This document shows positions 11,685-23,499 of a DNA stretch of 64,000 nucleotides, one piece after another. Every line of letters starts with the position of its first letter. Within the stretch, counting starts at the first letter, position 1. The position numbers were made by a program, and so were the translations under genes. The notes beneath the pieces are model-generated. The model saw only the letters and a program-made list of their open reading frames with translations, was not told the DNA's origin and did not search any database. The stretch comes from Balaenoptera acutorostrata (Eukaryota; Chordata; Mammalia; Artiodactyla; Balaenopteridae). The stretch lies in assembly GCF_949987535.1 (NCBI RefSeq), contig NC_080078.1, forward strand, positions 23,456,942 to 23,520,941, given 5' to 3'.

Positions 11685-12215
11685 ATTCAAACATAAAAAG
11701 GAAGGAAATCATGCCATTTGTGACAACATAAATGAAACTGGAGGGTATTATGTTAAGTGAAACAAGCCAGACACAGAAAGACAAACTATATGATTTCACT
11801 TATATGTAAAATCTTTTTAAAGCCAAATTAACAGAAACAGCAAGTAGAATAGTGGTTGCCAGGGGCTGGGGTGGGAGTGGGGGGGGGGGTGGGAGGGAAT
11901 GGGGAGATATTGGTCAAAGGGTACAACTTTCCAGTTATAAGGTGAATAAGTTCTGGGGATGTAATGGACAGCATGGTGACTATAGTTAGTAATACTCTAT
12001 TGTTTACTTGAAAGTTGCTGTGAGAGCAGATCTTAAATGATCTCTCCACCACCAACACCACCACACAAAAGTGGTAATTATGTGAGATAATGGAGATGTT
12101 AACTAACTTTATTGAGGTAATCATTTCACAATATATACATGTATCAAATTATCATGTTGTATACCTTAAACTTATACAATGTCAATTATATCTCAATAAG
12201 ACTGGAAAAAAAGAG
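11400..12215 (+). mobile_element. L1 (L1MA-like) ORF2 end and 3' UTR
   Basis: ORF2-type L1 sequence ('ggtgggaatataaattggta', 'atccagcaatcccacttctg') passes into the L1 3' UTR ('ggttgccaggggctggggtg') and an A-rich end. It is + strand, 5' truncated and contains a GATA microsatellite at 11653-11684. Frames are broken. Confidence 0.85.
11653..11684. repeat. (TAGA)n tetranucleotide microsatellite
   Basis: About eight TAGA units in tandem, preceded by imperfect GATAGATGGATAGA units from 11636. It lies inside the L1 fragment and is likely length-polymorphic. Confidence 0.93.
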
Positions 12216-12593
12216 AAAATGTTGTCAGGTTAATTATCTATCTGGGCTGACAATGAAATATGATACAGTCATTTAAGTTTTTTCAAATAACATTCAACCA
12301 TGTGCCATGATATTTAGGATTTATAGTATTTGCTGGTTTTTCTGCAATAAGCATATGTTAGTTTTGTAGTGAGAGAAGCTGTTTTACCATAAGCTGTATT
12401 AAAGTAAAATAAGGAAGTGAAGGGGTTGGGGGGTCTTGGACCTCCCAGGACCTCCTCATCCCTGTGTGGCCACACTGGTCTTCCCTGTCCGCCAAGATCG
12501 ACTATTTCACCAGGTGAGATTTACTGAAATCCAGACATCAGCTCTGCATTCTCTCTGTAATTGCAGATGGGTCTCTCCCCAATCTGTCTCCAT

Positions 12594-12968
12594 CATGGAC
12601 TGAATGTTTGTGATCCTCCTAAATTCATACATTGAAGCCCTAACCCACAATACGATGGTATTTGGAGATGGGGCCTTTGGGAGGCAATTAGGTTTAGATA
12701 AGGTCATGAGGGTGGGGCCCCCATGATGGGATTAGTGCCCTTGTAAGACGAGGAAGAGACACCAGAGCTCTCTCTCCATCATGTGAGGACACAGTGAGAA
12801 GGCAGCCAACTACAATCTAGGAGGAGAGTTTTTACAAGAACCCGATGATGCTGGCACCCTGATCTTGGACTTCCAGCCTCTAGAACTGTGAGAAATAAAT
12901 GTCTGTTGTTTATAAGCTGCCCAGTCTATTGTGTTTTGTTACTGCAGCCAGTAAGAATGGACCAAGAC
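12594..12968 (+). mobile_element. MLT1-type LTR, + orientation
   Basis: Has the layout 'atggactgaatgtttgtgat', 'gatggggcctttgggaggca', 'gggattagtgcccttgtaag', 'gaactgtgagaaataaatgt' and a terminal 'ccaagaca'. It is a solo LTR with no internal retroviral sequence. Confidence 0.8.
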
Positions 12969-13029
12969 AATCTCCCTCCTAGCAGCCAGAGGAAAAATTG
13001 CAAAATTTGCCTCTGATCGTGTACCCCTG

Positions 13030-13400
13030 CTTAAACTTTTTGGTTGGCCCCACTGCCCTCAGGACAGACCTACACCCTTTACCTTTCCACCCTTCCACCC
13101 TCCTTTAGGTCCCCTACCACCCTGTTCCCTGTGCTCCAGCCACGTTGGACTTCTTACAGCTCTTCAAACGCTACCTAGGCCTTTGCTCATGTGGTTTCCT
13201 ACACTGAGAGCCCCATTTTCCTGATCTTTCACCCAGTTGGCTGAGAGTCAGCCTCCAGGGGTCAACTTAGGTGTCATTGCCTCTGACCCCCCAAGTCAGA
13301 GGTAGGAACCTTCCTCTGAACTCCTGGGCCCCATGCCAGCTCTCTCAGAGCAAGTACTGCATCTATAACTGTCTATTCGTGATTGCATGAGTCAGTCCCA
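13030..13400 (+). mobile_element. L2 LINE 3' fragment
   Basis: Contains 'actgccctcaggacagacct', 'cctgttccctgtgctccagc' and 'tgagagtcagcctccagggg', typical L2 3' phrases. Old and non-coding. Confidence 0.6.
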
Positions 13401-13514
13401 ACAGAAGAGATAATCCTCTCAAAACAGGACAATGTAGAAAATATTGCTTGGGTTAATATTACCAGGTAACAAAGAATCCCAAAACTTAGTGACTCAACGT
13501 AACAACACAGTTTT

Positions 13515-13858
13515 TTTTGTGGTTTTTTTTTTTAAATTTTATAGCTACTTTATTTATTTATTTATTTATTTTTGGCTGTTTTGGGTCTTCGGTTCGTGCA
13601 AGGGCTTTCTCTAGTTACGGCAAGTGGGGGCCACTCTTCATCGCGGTGCGGGGACCGCTCTTCATCGCGGTGCGCGGGCCTTTCACTATCGCAGCCCCTC
13701 CCATTGCGGGGCACAGGCTCCAGACGCGCAGGCTCAGTAGTTGTGGCTCACGGGCCCAGCTGCTCCGTGGCATGTGGGATCTTCCCAGACCAGGGCTCGA
13801 ACCTGTGTCCCCTGCATTAGCAGGCAGATTCTCAACCACTGCGCCACCAGGGAAGCCC
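13515..13858 (-). mobile_element. CHR SINE, reverse orientation
   Basis: Complete CHR in reverse with TTTA-repeat start and a small internal duplication: the phrase for 'ctcttcatcgcggtgcg' occurs twice around 13635-13677. It is flanked by the perfect 14-bp duplication AACAACACAGTTTT at 13501-13514 and 13859-13872. Confidence 0.94.
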
Positions 13859-14302
13859 AACAACACAGTTTTATAATCTCTTTTCATTCTAGGGTTTGAC
13901 CAGTCTCAGCTGGCAATTCTTCCGCTCTACATGCTGTCACCTGGAACTGCAGTCATCTGAAGGCTCGGCTGGGCTGGATGTCCAGGTGGCTCACTCACAT
14001 GGCTGGCGGCTGCAAGCTCAGCTGGGGCTGTTGACCAGAGCACCTAAGCTCTCCAACCTGTGGCCTCTCCGTGCAACTTGGGGTTCTCACAGCCTGGCAG
14101 CTAGGTTCTAACTGAGAGAGTCCCAAGCATGTGGAAGCAGAAGCTGCAGGTCTCTACAGGTCCAGCCTTAGATGATACACAGCATCACTTCTACCACATT
14201 CCACTGAGCAAAGAGATTCACAAGGCCAGCCCTGATTCAGTGGGAAGAGAAACAGACTCTACCTCTTGATAGGAGGAACAGGTGGAATTTACAGTTTACC
14301 TT

Positions 14303-14755
14303 TTTTTTTTTAATTGAAATACATTTGACATATAACATTATGTACATTTAAAGTGCACAAGCTATTAGTATGATACATTTATATTTAGTAATATGATTAC
14401 CATTGTAGGGATAATTAGCACCTCTATCACATCACATAATTGTCATTTCCTTTTAGTGGTTAGAATAAGTTCTAGTCTCATAGCAAGTTTGATGATGTTA
14501 ATGCAATATTGTTGTCTACAGAGTCATTATCCTGTGCATTAGATCCCTAGGACTCACTACAAGTTTGTAGCCTTAAACAGAATCTGTTCTATCCCCCCAA
14601 CCACCATCCCCTGGTAACCACCATTTGACTCTGCTTTTATGAATTTGGCTCTTTTAGATTCCACATGTAAGTGACATCATGCAGTATTTGTCTTTCTCCC
14701 TCTGACTTACCTCACTGAGTATAATGCCTTCCAGGTCTTTAATCCACTACAAGTG
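14303..14755 (-). mobile_element. L1 3' region, reverse orientation
   Basis: Begins with a T-run and 'aattgaaatacatttgacat', and runs through 'ccctggtaaccaccatttga' and 'gattccacatgtaagtgaca', the reverse complement of an L1 3' region. Diverged and non-coding. Confidence 0.75.
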
Positions 14756-15839
14756 TTTGTTTACAAAAGGGCTAGTGACAAAGGTGTAGGTGCAGGGGAG
14801 TCATGTAGGATAGTGTGTCACCTGGGGTTAGTGGTCGCAGGGAAAGAGATTTGCATGGAAATGGCTGCCTCACAAAGAAAAGTGACTTTCAGTTGACGGC
14901 CATCGCCAGCCCAAGGCACAGGAATAAATACCCTGGCTTCCGTCGCCTTCCTTTCTCCAATCTCCTGCCAGGGCTCCCCCTTGGCCAAACCCAACCAGAA
15001 GCCGGATGGCTGCGAGCCCATTGAGGTAATCTACAAAGCCCGGCTTCCTGGGGCAAAAGAGGGGTGGAGAGTGGATCTGGGGGGACAGACAGAGATTCAG
15101 CATATGTGTCCACCTTCCCTACCAGACTGTAAACCCCTAGAAGACCAGCACATTTAATCAGTCAGGTGAGGCCTGGCTGTGTTTGCAGAAACACACAAGC
15201 CTCGACACTTAGTTGCATAAAAGAGTGAAGTTTCTTTCTTGTTCATGCATATGTACCTCGTGGGTCTCTGCTCACCGTGGTCACCCAGGCACTCAGAGAC
15301 CCAGAAGGTCCCAAGGCTGGCAGGGAAGTCACCATTTTGCACAGTGCCACAGGGAAGAAAGCACGGGAGGGCCTCTTGACAACCATGGAATCTTTCTCCT
15401 GGAAGTGACACCGATCACTCCCACTACAACTCACTGGCCAGGAGTGGTCACCCACCCTCCCACAAAGAGACTGATGTGCAATCCTACCACACGTCCAGAA
15501 GGCAGCAAGCTGGAAATATTGGGTCAACAGCACTAACATCCTGTTCTTGTTTGCATCCCTGGCCCCTAGTGCAGCACCCTGGTAATGTTTGTCAACTGAC
15601 TAAATGACTATCATAGCAGGACCATTCTCCTGTTGGTGGCAGAGAATAGAAGGGTGAGAATAATCCACTGGGCTACTTGTCCCCCAAAGTGACCTTCAGG
15701 TAGAAAAAATATGACAGTAAAACGATTGCAAGAAAATGCATAAATAGCCATTGTTCACTTACTCATTCGACATGCATAGTGAGTGCCTAGAAGTTTCCAG
15801 ATTCCCATGGATTCTGGTATTTGGACAGGAAAGGGCTCT

Positions 15840-16430
15840 GTATCACTCAAGTTTTTGTTTGCAAGCAATAGAAACTGGCTCTGGTTAATTAAGCAGTAAA
15901 GGTGTTTGGTCAAAAGTTATTGGAGGAGTTTTGTAATCATCTGTACCCAATGGGGCCCAGAGAGGGGAAGCTGGCTCTCCCAGGGCAGGGGCACTGGGAA
16001 GGGGACACGCCAGAAGAAGGCCCGCCCTGAGCCTGTTCTGGTTTCCCCCTTGCATGGCATCTGCCCAGCTGGCAATGGATACATTTCCTCTGCTCTGTCC
16101 TCTTTCTTCTCCCCCAGCTCCTGGTTTCTTCCTCTGCCCTGACTCACTTTCATCCCTGCCTGCCCCCATTACATAACTGTCCCCTGTTATGTAACCCAAG
16201 TTATGCCAGGCTCCCATCCCCTCCTCGCAGCTCCCACTTCAGCCTTGCCTGTCAGGTACAATCCTTCACAGTTGGCTGGGCCAAACCCTCAAGAGGAATT
16301 CGAAGAGAGGGAGGAGGAGGAGGGAGGGGGAAGGGGAGAAGGAGAGGCCATTCCTCATCCCAGCAGGGGCTGGACGAGGCTCCCTGGAAGGAAGGAGCTC
16401 TGGAGGGTCCTGTTCTGCCAGTGAAGCCCT
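15840..16430 (+). repeat. Old interspersed repeat, family not identified (copy 1 of 3)
   Basis: The phrase 'gtttgcaagcaatagaaact' followed by a Leu/Ala-rich purine block resembles the starts of two other blocks in this window at about 27835 and 37390 ('agcaagtaacataaaccc', 'ttgcaagtaataaaaaatct'). I read these as three diverged copies of one dispersed repeat. The extent is approximate. Confidence 0.4.
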
Positions 16431-16499
16431 GGCCTATGGCCTGCTGTCAGGGTACACAAGCTGGTTTTCTGTGCCTCAACTTCCACTTCTGTAAAATGG

Positions 16500-16735
16500 G
16501 GATAGAGATATAGTTAATAATACTGTATTGCATACTTGAAATTTGCTGAAAGAATAGATCTTAAGTGATTTGACCACAGCCCCCCAAAAAAAGAAATAAC
16601 TTTGTAAGGTGATAGAGTATTAATTTGCTTAATTGTGGTAACGTTTCATAATGTATACATATATCAAATCATGTCATATGCCTCAAATACAATTTTTATT
16701 TGCCAATTATACCTCAAAAAAGCTAGAAAAACATT
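16500..16735 (+). mobile_element. L1 3' end fragment
   Basis: Shares its order of phrases with the L1 3' ends at 2.1 kb and 12.0 kb ('tacttgaaatttgctgaaag', 'atatacatatatcaaatcat', 'caattatacctcaaaaaag'). + strand. Confidence 0.75.
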
Positions 16736-16857
16736 TTGATAAAGTTAAATGTGGATATATTTTACCTCATGGGATTATCACAGGATCGGAAAAGTTTATA
16801 CATATATATAATTTAGAACAGTGCTCGGCACTCCATAAATACTAAAGAACTATTTGC

Positions 16858-17024
16858 AGGACTTCCCTGGCAGCCCAGTGGTTAAGATTCCACGTTTCCA
16901 AGGGAAGGGGTGCAAGTTTGATCCCTGGTGGGGAGACTAAGATCCCACATGCCACACAATGCAGCCAAAAAATAAATAAATAAATAAAATTTTTTTAAAA
17001 AACAGCTTTAAAAAATAAATGAAT
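16858..17024 (+). mobile_element. Short CHR-related SINE with internal deletion
   Basis: Has the SINE head 'acttccctggcagcccagtg', a diverged B box ('gcaagtttgatccctggt'), then jumps directly to 'gatcccacatgccacacaat' and an A-rich tail. The whole middle of CHR is missing, giving about 165 bp. A 10-bp duplication AACTATTTGC at 16848-16857 and 17025-17034 shows that it inserted as a unit. Confidence 0.88.
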
Positions 17025-17073
17025 AACTATTTGCTTTGTTTTGGTGAGATGGATTCTAAATGTGTGTCTTGAT

Positions 17074-17583
17074 CAGTGGTTCTCAAACTTTATGTTCTTG
17101 GAACCCCTTTACACTCTTAAAATTGATAGAAGACTTCAAAGAGCTTTTGTTTAGGTGGGTTATACCTACCAATATTTACCATATTTTAAATTAAAGCCAA
17201 GCAATTTTTTAAAATATTTATTCATTCATCTAAAATTAATAATAATAAACTCATCACCTGTTAACGCAAAATCTTTTTACCAAAAAATCCCATCGATTTC
17301 CCAAAACAAAAAGCACTAGTGAAAAGCATAGTGATATTTTACATTTTTGAAAATCTCTGTTATATCTGACTTAATAGAAGGCAGCTAGCTGAATGCCATA
17401 TCTGCCAATGCATTCAACCTGTTGCAATATCACGTGTCTTGAAGATGCTAGAAAATTTCACTGTATACTCATGAAAGAATGATAGTGAAAAGGACAAATA
17501 AGACCTTTGTACTATTATGAAAACAGTTTTGATTTGGCAGACCCCCTGAGAGGTTCCCTGGAACACACTTTGGGAAAAACCTG
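17074..17583 (+). mobile_element. hAT-Charlie-type DNA transposon relic
   Basis: The left end CAGTGGTTCTCAAAC at 17074 is a common hAT-Charlie terminal repeat. The right end 'cactttgggaaaaacctg' is its diverged inverse. No transposase frame survives and no 8-bp duplication is convincing, so the boundaries are approximate. Confidence 0.55.
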
Positions 17584-17689
17584 GTACATTGAGGAGAGGA
17601 AGAGGGCAGAGAAAACAGGCATATTTTCATGTCTTCACCCAATTTGTGAAGCCCTACTTGGCACCAACTCCATCCAGGCAATGATGCAA

Positions 17690-17880
17690 AGCCCTTGACA
17701 GGTATCAGCTCAGTTACTGCTCATTTAACTCTGATGGGTGGGGCCTGTTATGATCACCCTCCACTGCACAGATGCAGAAACCAGCCTAGACACAGAGACA
17801 CTAAGGGACTTTTCCAAGGTTGCACAGTGATCTGGATATTCAGTGCCCAGTATTTCTGACTCAAGAGCTCCTGCCCTTAA
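17690..17880 (-). mobile_element. MIR SINE, reverse orientation
   Basis: Diverged reverse MIR: 'gatcaccctccactgcacag', 'gacacagagacactaaggga' and 'aaggttgcacagtgatctgg'. Confidence 0.6.
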
Positions 17881-17899
17881 ACTCGGAGTTCTAATGTTT

Positions 17900-18300
17900 C
17901 CTCCCACCCAGCTTAGGCCACTTCTGGCCAATGAAATGTAAGGGGAAATCCACAGCTGACAGGAGATAGGGAAAGGGGTAGTTCTAGGAATGATTTCCTT
18001 CCTGGTTAACAGGAAGCTCATAGGAGAGTTCTCTTCCCTGAACCCCTCTTTCCTACATTTTGAGAGTATCAGGTGAAGACTTGATGGTGCTGTGGCAACC
18101 ATCTTGTGACCATGAGGTGCCAACCTGAGGATGGCAGAACAGAAGGCTGGAAAGAGTCTGGACCCTTGTTGACATTGTTGAGCCATGAACCAACTGTGAG
18201 ATCACTCACATCCCAACTTACTGTTGTGTGATAACAAGAATCCCTATTGTTAGGCCATTTTTTGTTCTGTTACTTGAATACTGCCTAACCTACAGCTTTG
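17900..18300 (+). mobile_element. Old LTR-like repeat (MaLR-related?)
   Basis: The order 'ccacttctggccaatgaaat', 'ggcaaccatcttgtgaccat', 'gaggatggcagaacagaagg' and 'gttgagccatgaaccaact' is a pattern seen in old mammalian LTR copies. The family is not certain. Decayed and without coding potential. Confidence 0.4.
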
Positions 18301-19970
18301 GGGACATTTGGAGCATGCCCGCACAGGGAACCATAGGGGCCATGATGAGACTATTCCAAGTAATTTGTGGACCACAGACAAGGACCTGTGGGAGCCAATG
18401 CAGGAAAGAAATAGCAAGTGGCTGCCACATGGTGATGGCAGTTGACACCCTGGTTTGTGGACACCTGTGAGGCACCCTGATGGGGACTCTGGAAATAACT
18501 GAGGAACGCTTTGCAAGAGTGACTGAATCTTCTAACACATAATGGGTGGCATAAGTTACACTGAGGCAAGAAAGAGTGATGATCGACTAGTGATGTCTGT
18601 CACAGGCACAAACCCATAGAGTGGTAGCAATGATGCGTCCCACACTTGCTTACTCCAGGCTGCTCACTCCAAATATGCATCCAGAGATGACAATGGCCTG
18701 AAGTGTCCCTCACTCCCACTCTGGAGGGAAAGTCAAGTTCTGGAGTCTCTGGGGAAGCTGAGCCCCCAGGCAAGGGCTCCCAGAGCTCCATTAACTGGAG
18801 GCACTCCCACATGCCTTGGACTAACCACCTCTCACACTCTAGTGAAACAGTCTGCCTCCTCAGCTGGCCTGGAGCTCCCTGAAGCAGGATCCACCTCGTG
18901 TCCATCTGTGAACCACAACAGGATCGGGCACAGAGCCTGGCACTTAGCAGATACCCAAGGAACATGTTAGTGATGCCATCAAGGTCTTATATTCAGGCAG
19001 TCAGCTGTCTGAGGCAATTAGAGGGGTACTGAAATATCCTATCAGATGCCTGAATCCCCATCATTCAAATTCACTTCTCCATGGAGTTAAGTTGATGTTT
19101 CCAGAAATTTCACCTGTGAGGTAGTGCAGTGAATGGGAAGAGCCTGAGTAGCCAGGTTCACATCTTGCCTCTGCTCACTTACCAGCCATGAGACTTCAGA
19201 CAAGTCATTCAACCTTTCCAAGACTCAATTTTGTCACAGCAAGATACTGATATCTACCTCTGAAGGTTCCATGGTTAGAACAAGATGATCCACAGAAATG
19301 GACTTGGCAATTCCAGAGTCCTGAGCAGCACCTTCATTTGGAAGATGATCTATTTGGCAGAGAAAAGAGGTTTGGATACAGAATAGACATACTTCAAAGG
19401 GGAAAGCAAGGCTGGAATTTAATTATTCGCTTAGTCAACAAATATCTGTTGAACTGGGCACGGGATACAAGGATGAACAACAGACATGGTTCCTGTTTTC
19501 ATTGAGCTTAGAGCCTCTAGTCACATGAGTAAATAAAACTGAAAGTTCAGTTCCACAGTCATACTAATCACATATAAAGTGTTCAATAGCCACATATCGC
19601 TGGTGACTACCATACTGGACAGTGCAGATAGAGAACACTTCCATCATTGTGGAAAGTTCTTATTGGGACAGCACTGAGATACAGTCTAGCGAGGAGACAG
19701 ACACTAAAAAACGAGCCACACAAACACCTAATTACACATCGTGACATTTGTCAGTAGAAAAGCCGCAGGCAGTGCTCTCATCATTTTTCAGTTGAGAAGT
19801 AGAGCCAGGGAAGCCATTAGCTTGAAGTGGATGGAGCATTTGAGAGGTGACATAGCTCCTGGCACCTCCTAGAGCTGTTCCCTCCAGGGCTGGAAACCAG
19901 GAGAGCACTCCGGGGACATGAGGCTTGTCTATGATGATATCTGACCTTGCAGCAAATGACACTAGTTTAG
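18300..19970. other. Intergenic, mostly unremarkable; one MIR
   Basis: A + strand MIR is seen at about 19100-19300 ('ccagccatgagacttcagac'). The remainder shows no gene, CpG cluster or recognised element. A 121-codon - strand frame at 18600-18965 has no recognisable domain. Confidence 0.45.
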
Positions 19971-20180
19971 CCACTGGTTGAGAGGAAGGGCCTGGGTTGA
20001 ATCCTAGCTCTGCCAACTGTATGACTGTGGCGGGTAATTAACCCCCCTGGGCCTCAGTGTCTCCATCTGTAACATGGATGAACAACAGTATCTGGCATAG
20101 AGGGTTGCTGGGAGGATTAAATACTTTGAAGAATATAAAGCCCTTAGAAGAGCTCCTGGCCCACAGTGAGTACTACATAA
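19970..20180 (+). mobile_element. MIR SINE
   Basis: Well-ordered MIR: 'cctgggttgaatcctagctc', 'gcctcagtgtctccatctgt', and 'gggaggattaaatac' with a 3' 'gcccttagaagagctcctgg'. Confidence 0.75.
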
Positions 20181-20369
20181 GTTATCATGATGATGGTGAC
20201 GGGTCCTTGGGACCTTGAACTTTGCAGGGGAGGCGGGGGGAGATGCATCTGCTACTCAATAGCCTCCTTCATTTTCACCCTTTGCTTCCCAAAGTATCAT
20301 CACTCAAAGCTAAACCGATCATCACGGTCAGGGTGCCTCTGTAAAATAAGCCAGGAAAGAGAATATAAC

Positions 20370-20720
20370 CATGATTGTAATATTAACCAAACTCACACTA
20401 ACAGTTTTCCATGCCAGGCTCTGTGTGAAGCCCTTTACAGGTATTATGTGTTGTTTTTTGTTTTTTGTTTATTTGTTTGGCCACACAGTGAGGCTTGTGG
20501 GATTTTAGTTCCCTGACCAGGGATAGAACCCGGGCCCTTGGCAGTGAGAGCGCAGGGTCCTAACCACTGGACCACCAGGGAATTCTCTGTATTATGTGTT
20601 TAATCTTTACAATAACCCCAATAGGCATGTACTACTACAATTATCTCCATTTTGCATATGAGGAAATTGAGGCTTAGAAAGTTGAACTTGCCCACGTTTA
20701 CAGAGGGAAAGAAAAGGATC
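20370..20720 (-). mobile_element. MIR SINE, reverse, split by a short SINE
   Basis: Left part 'gccaggctctgtgtgaagcc' and right part 'ctccattttgcatatgagga' with 'aattgaggcttagaaagttg' are halves of one reverse MIR. The SINE at 20453-20588 interrupts it. Confidence 0.75.
20453..20588 (-). mobile_element. Short tRNA-derived CHR-related SINE in MIR
   Basis: Reads in reverse 'tggccacacagtgaggcttg', 'agggatagaacccgggccct' (B-box region) and 'aaccactggaccaccaggga'. Only about 136 bp, so it is a head-plus-tail form like the copy at 16858. Flanked by the perfect 12-bp duplication GTATTATGTGTT at 20441-20452 and 20589-20600. Confidence 0.88.
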
Positions 20721-21949
20721 TTGGCGTCAGTTCCACTAAATACCACCAGGTGGCAGTGCCCATCCATTTTCCAGTTCCCCAGTCCGGCGGGAACCCTGAG
20801 GAGGGGTCCTCTCGCAAACATTTAAAGATTGCCTACTGAGTGCCAGGCACTGTTCTAGGCGCTGAGGATACGTCTGCCGATGAAACCGGGATAGTTTTCT
20901 GTTTTCGTGCTTCTTCTCCTCCATTTTTGCTTAAAATTAACATAAAATATTTGGAGAGATGCGTGCCCAAAGGATACGTGGCCTGCCCGGGGGAAAACCG
21001 GCTTGGCTCGGGGGGAGAGGATACTGGGAGGCTGGAGGTTGGCGGGAAGGGGTGAGAATATCTGAAAGGTCCGCAGACCCCAAAGATCAGGGCCTAGAAA
21101 TATGCCCAGAAGGGAGTGTTATTCCGCAACCCATCTTCCCGCCACCCCACCCCCCTTCCCCCACGCAGAGAAGTGGGGAACAGGGGTCATCTCCCTGTCC
21201 TGTCTTGTAGGGCCGGGATGCGGTAGGAGGGTCTTACCCACACCACAAGTGGGGGGGTTCCTCAAAGTTCTGGGGGTTTTTTTCGGGGGAGGGGGCGACC
21301 TGGAGAAGCCGGTCAGAAGCTGGAGCGCAGCCCCCAGGCCCGGTCGAGGCAAAGCCGACATCGGACAGCCGGGGGGACTAGGAGCCAGACTCAGTGTCGA
21401 GGTACAAGGCGGCCCGGACCCCTTCCTTCAAGCGGGTCCCGCGGCTGCCCCGTGGGCGCGCCTGCAGCCTGTGTCCTGAGCGTCTGCGGAGCGCCAAGCC
21501 GGTGGCCCCGGGCCTCCGAAGGTGTGAGCGGGAAGGTCGTGGACGTGTGTGTATGTGGATGATTTGTGGGGCGACTGTGATGGAATACTGCGTGCGGAGC
21601 CACGTGAAGGGTGCACCGTGTGGACCTGTGAGTATGTTTGGAGTGGCCAAGGATGCGGGTGTTGGGCTCAGGGTGCGTAAAGGGACAAGGACACTTGGGG
21701 GGGGAGGGTAATTGGAGTGTACCCAGGCGGGAAGCGGCTGCCTAGTTGATATTGGGGCGTTGGTGATTTTGGAACGCTCGCGGCGGAATCCTCTCTGCGC
21801 CCTGGATCGGGTGCTGGTCTATTGTGGGGAAGTTAATGTTTAGGAACCCACGGTTTAGAAAGCCCCTCCATGTGTGTGTTTCTGAAAGTGGATCAACCTG
21901 GGGATGTGTCCGGCGCGTCCGGACTGCTTATGGACGCACTGTGGATGTG

Positions 21950-22880
21950 CGGGTGGTGTTCGCTAACTGGGGACACTGGAGAGGGCTCGTCTCAGCGCCG
22001 CAGGCCAGGAGCAAGGAGATTGCGCGGGGCTGCTTTCGGAACTCAGCCTAGCCTGGGCCGGGGTGGGGCGGGGCTTGGACGCTCCGGGGGCGGGGCCTCC
22101 CGGGGGCGGGCCGGCCGGAGGGGCGGGGCCGCGGCGGCTGCAGCAGCGCGGGCCGGGCCAGGGGGCGCCTCGCTCGGCAGCGGCTCGCGAGTGCGATGCA
22201 GTGAGGCAGGACGGGCGGGCGCGCTGGGCTGGGGACACGGCTGCGCTGCAGAGATGTGACTCGGGCCGAGGGCCAGCAGGAGCATCGGCGCTGCGGGGCC
22301 GCGGGGGTCGGTGAGTGCGAGCCGCACCGGTGGGGTGGAGGGCGCTGCGGTGACCCCAGAAACTTTTCCCGCCGTGGACTTGGGAGGGTTGGGGTGGGGT
22401 CTGCTTCTTGTGCTTTTCTGAGGCCCCCCCCCAAGGGGTTATTCTGCTGGGGGAGCTGGGGGATCAGGGTGGGGGGAACCACAGTGTGGCGGGAGACGAG
22501 CCGCAGAGGGCGGGGCGGGGGGCGGGGAGGGTTGGGACCTTTATGGGGGGAGGGGATGTACCCGGACCAGGTGGAGATCCAAGTCTCTGGGGAGGATCTG
22601 GGGGCGACCACAGGCAAAGGGCAGCTGGGACTGTAAGGGAGCCCAGGCGTGCCCGAGTGACTCCTGTGAGGGCAGCCGCGGGCAGGGCTGCGTGGCAAGC
22701 CCGTGGGGCCTGAGCACAGACAGGGCAGACGGAGCCGGGGGCACAGGGGCCGAGCTGGGGGGTGAGCTGCCGCACCTGCCATAGGGGCTGGGGGCCGAGC
22801 TCGCAGCCGGCCGTGGCTGCGCACTGCGGGAAAGGAGGGGACACCGCGGGCGAGAAGAGCTGAGCTCTGGGGCTGGGGGA
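21950..22880. promoter_or_regulatory. GPRC5B: CpG island with GPRC5B promoter
   Basis: CpG density rises sharply from about 21.3 kb and peaks at 22.0-22.35 kb, in contrast to the CpG-poor flanks. Four GC boxes (GGGCGGGG-like, Sp1 type) stand at 22065-22074, 22086-22097, 22102-22110 and 22120-22130. No TATA box is seen at a sensible distance, which fits a dispersed, CpG-island type start. The start of transcription is inferred to lie just downstream, near 22130-22190. GC-driven open frames over this block on both strands (for example a 285-codon - frame) are not genes. Confidence 0.75.
22140..22310 (+). other. GPRC5B: Probable non-coding first exon of GPRC5B
   Basis: The GC-rich block after the GC boxes ends with a strong donor, GTCG followed by GTGAGTGC, cut between 22310 and 22311. 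GPRC5B is known to have an untranslated exon 1 in mammals, and the coding exon 2 lies 9.3 kb downstream on the same strand. The 5' limit is a guess because a dispersed start is likely. Cap-selected RNA ends or RNA-seq junctions 22310/31642 would settle it. Confidence 0.5.
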
Positions 22881-23499
22881 AGAAATGAGGGGCGAATGCA
22901 TACAATGGCGGGATGTTAACGTTGCTGTTGCGGCCAAGCTAGAGGTGAGGATCAGCCCTGTGCTGCGTCCCCCCCCCCCTTGGGGGACACGGGCTTCCAG
23001 CGCCAAGCACCCCGGGATCCCTACCGCCTGCACCCGCCTCGGCCTGGGGGAGCTGGCTAACCAGCCAGGGAGGGGGCGTACCGAGCTTACCACCGAGGAC
23101 GGCTCCAGCGCAGCCCGCGGGTTTCTTACCCGGCTCTGTCACTCCCAGGCCTAGCCAACACCGCCCCCCCCACACGCACACACCCACCCAACTTGTCCCC
23201 AGTTCGCTAAGGGGCGGCTCCTTGGAGCGCGGACAAAGGCCCCTGGAGTGTGGCGGGCAGCCGCGTCCCCGCCTGGGGCCCCGGGCCACGCGCCACATTG
23301 GCTGCCCAACTGCGCCAGCATGGGGTGGGGGGCACCTGAGCAGAGCCCCGGAGGAACTGGGAAATCCTCGCAAAGACAAGAGAAGTGGGGGAGGGACTTG
23401 GCACAAAAGCTTTAGAACTTCAGCCGAGGAACCTTGATTCAGAAGTTTCCCCACGGGCGGGGGCTTTCTGGAGGATTTCAGACCTTGAGTTAAAACTGC

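Noticed and set aside
13517..13887. Recurrent 80-130 codon frames with MWDLPRPGLEPVSPALAG-like text
   Set aside because: The same peptides occur at every CHR SINE, so they are translations of the SINE and not genes.
22048..23093. Long open frames (285 and 209 codons) across the CpG island
   Set aside because: Stop codons are rare in GC-rich DNA. The products are Pro/Arg/Ser-rich without a domain, and several frames are open at once.
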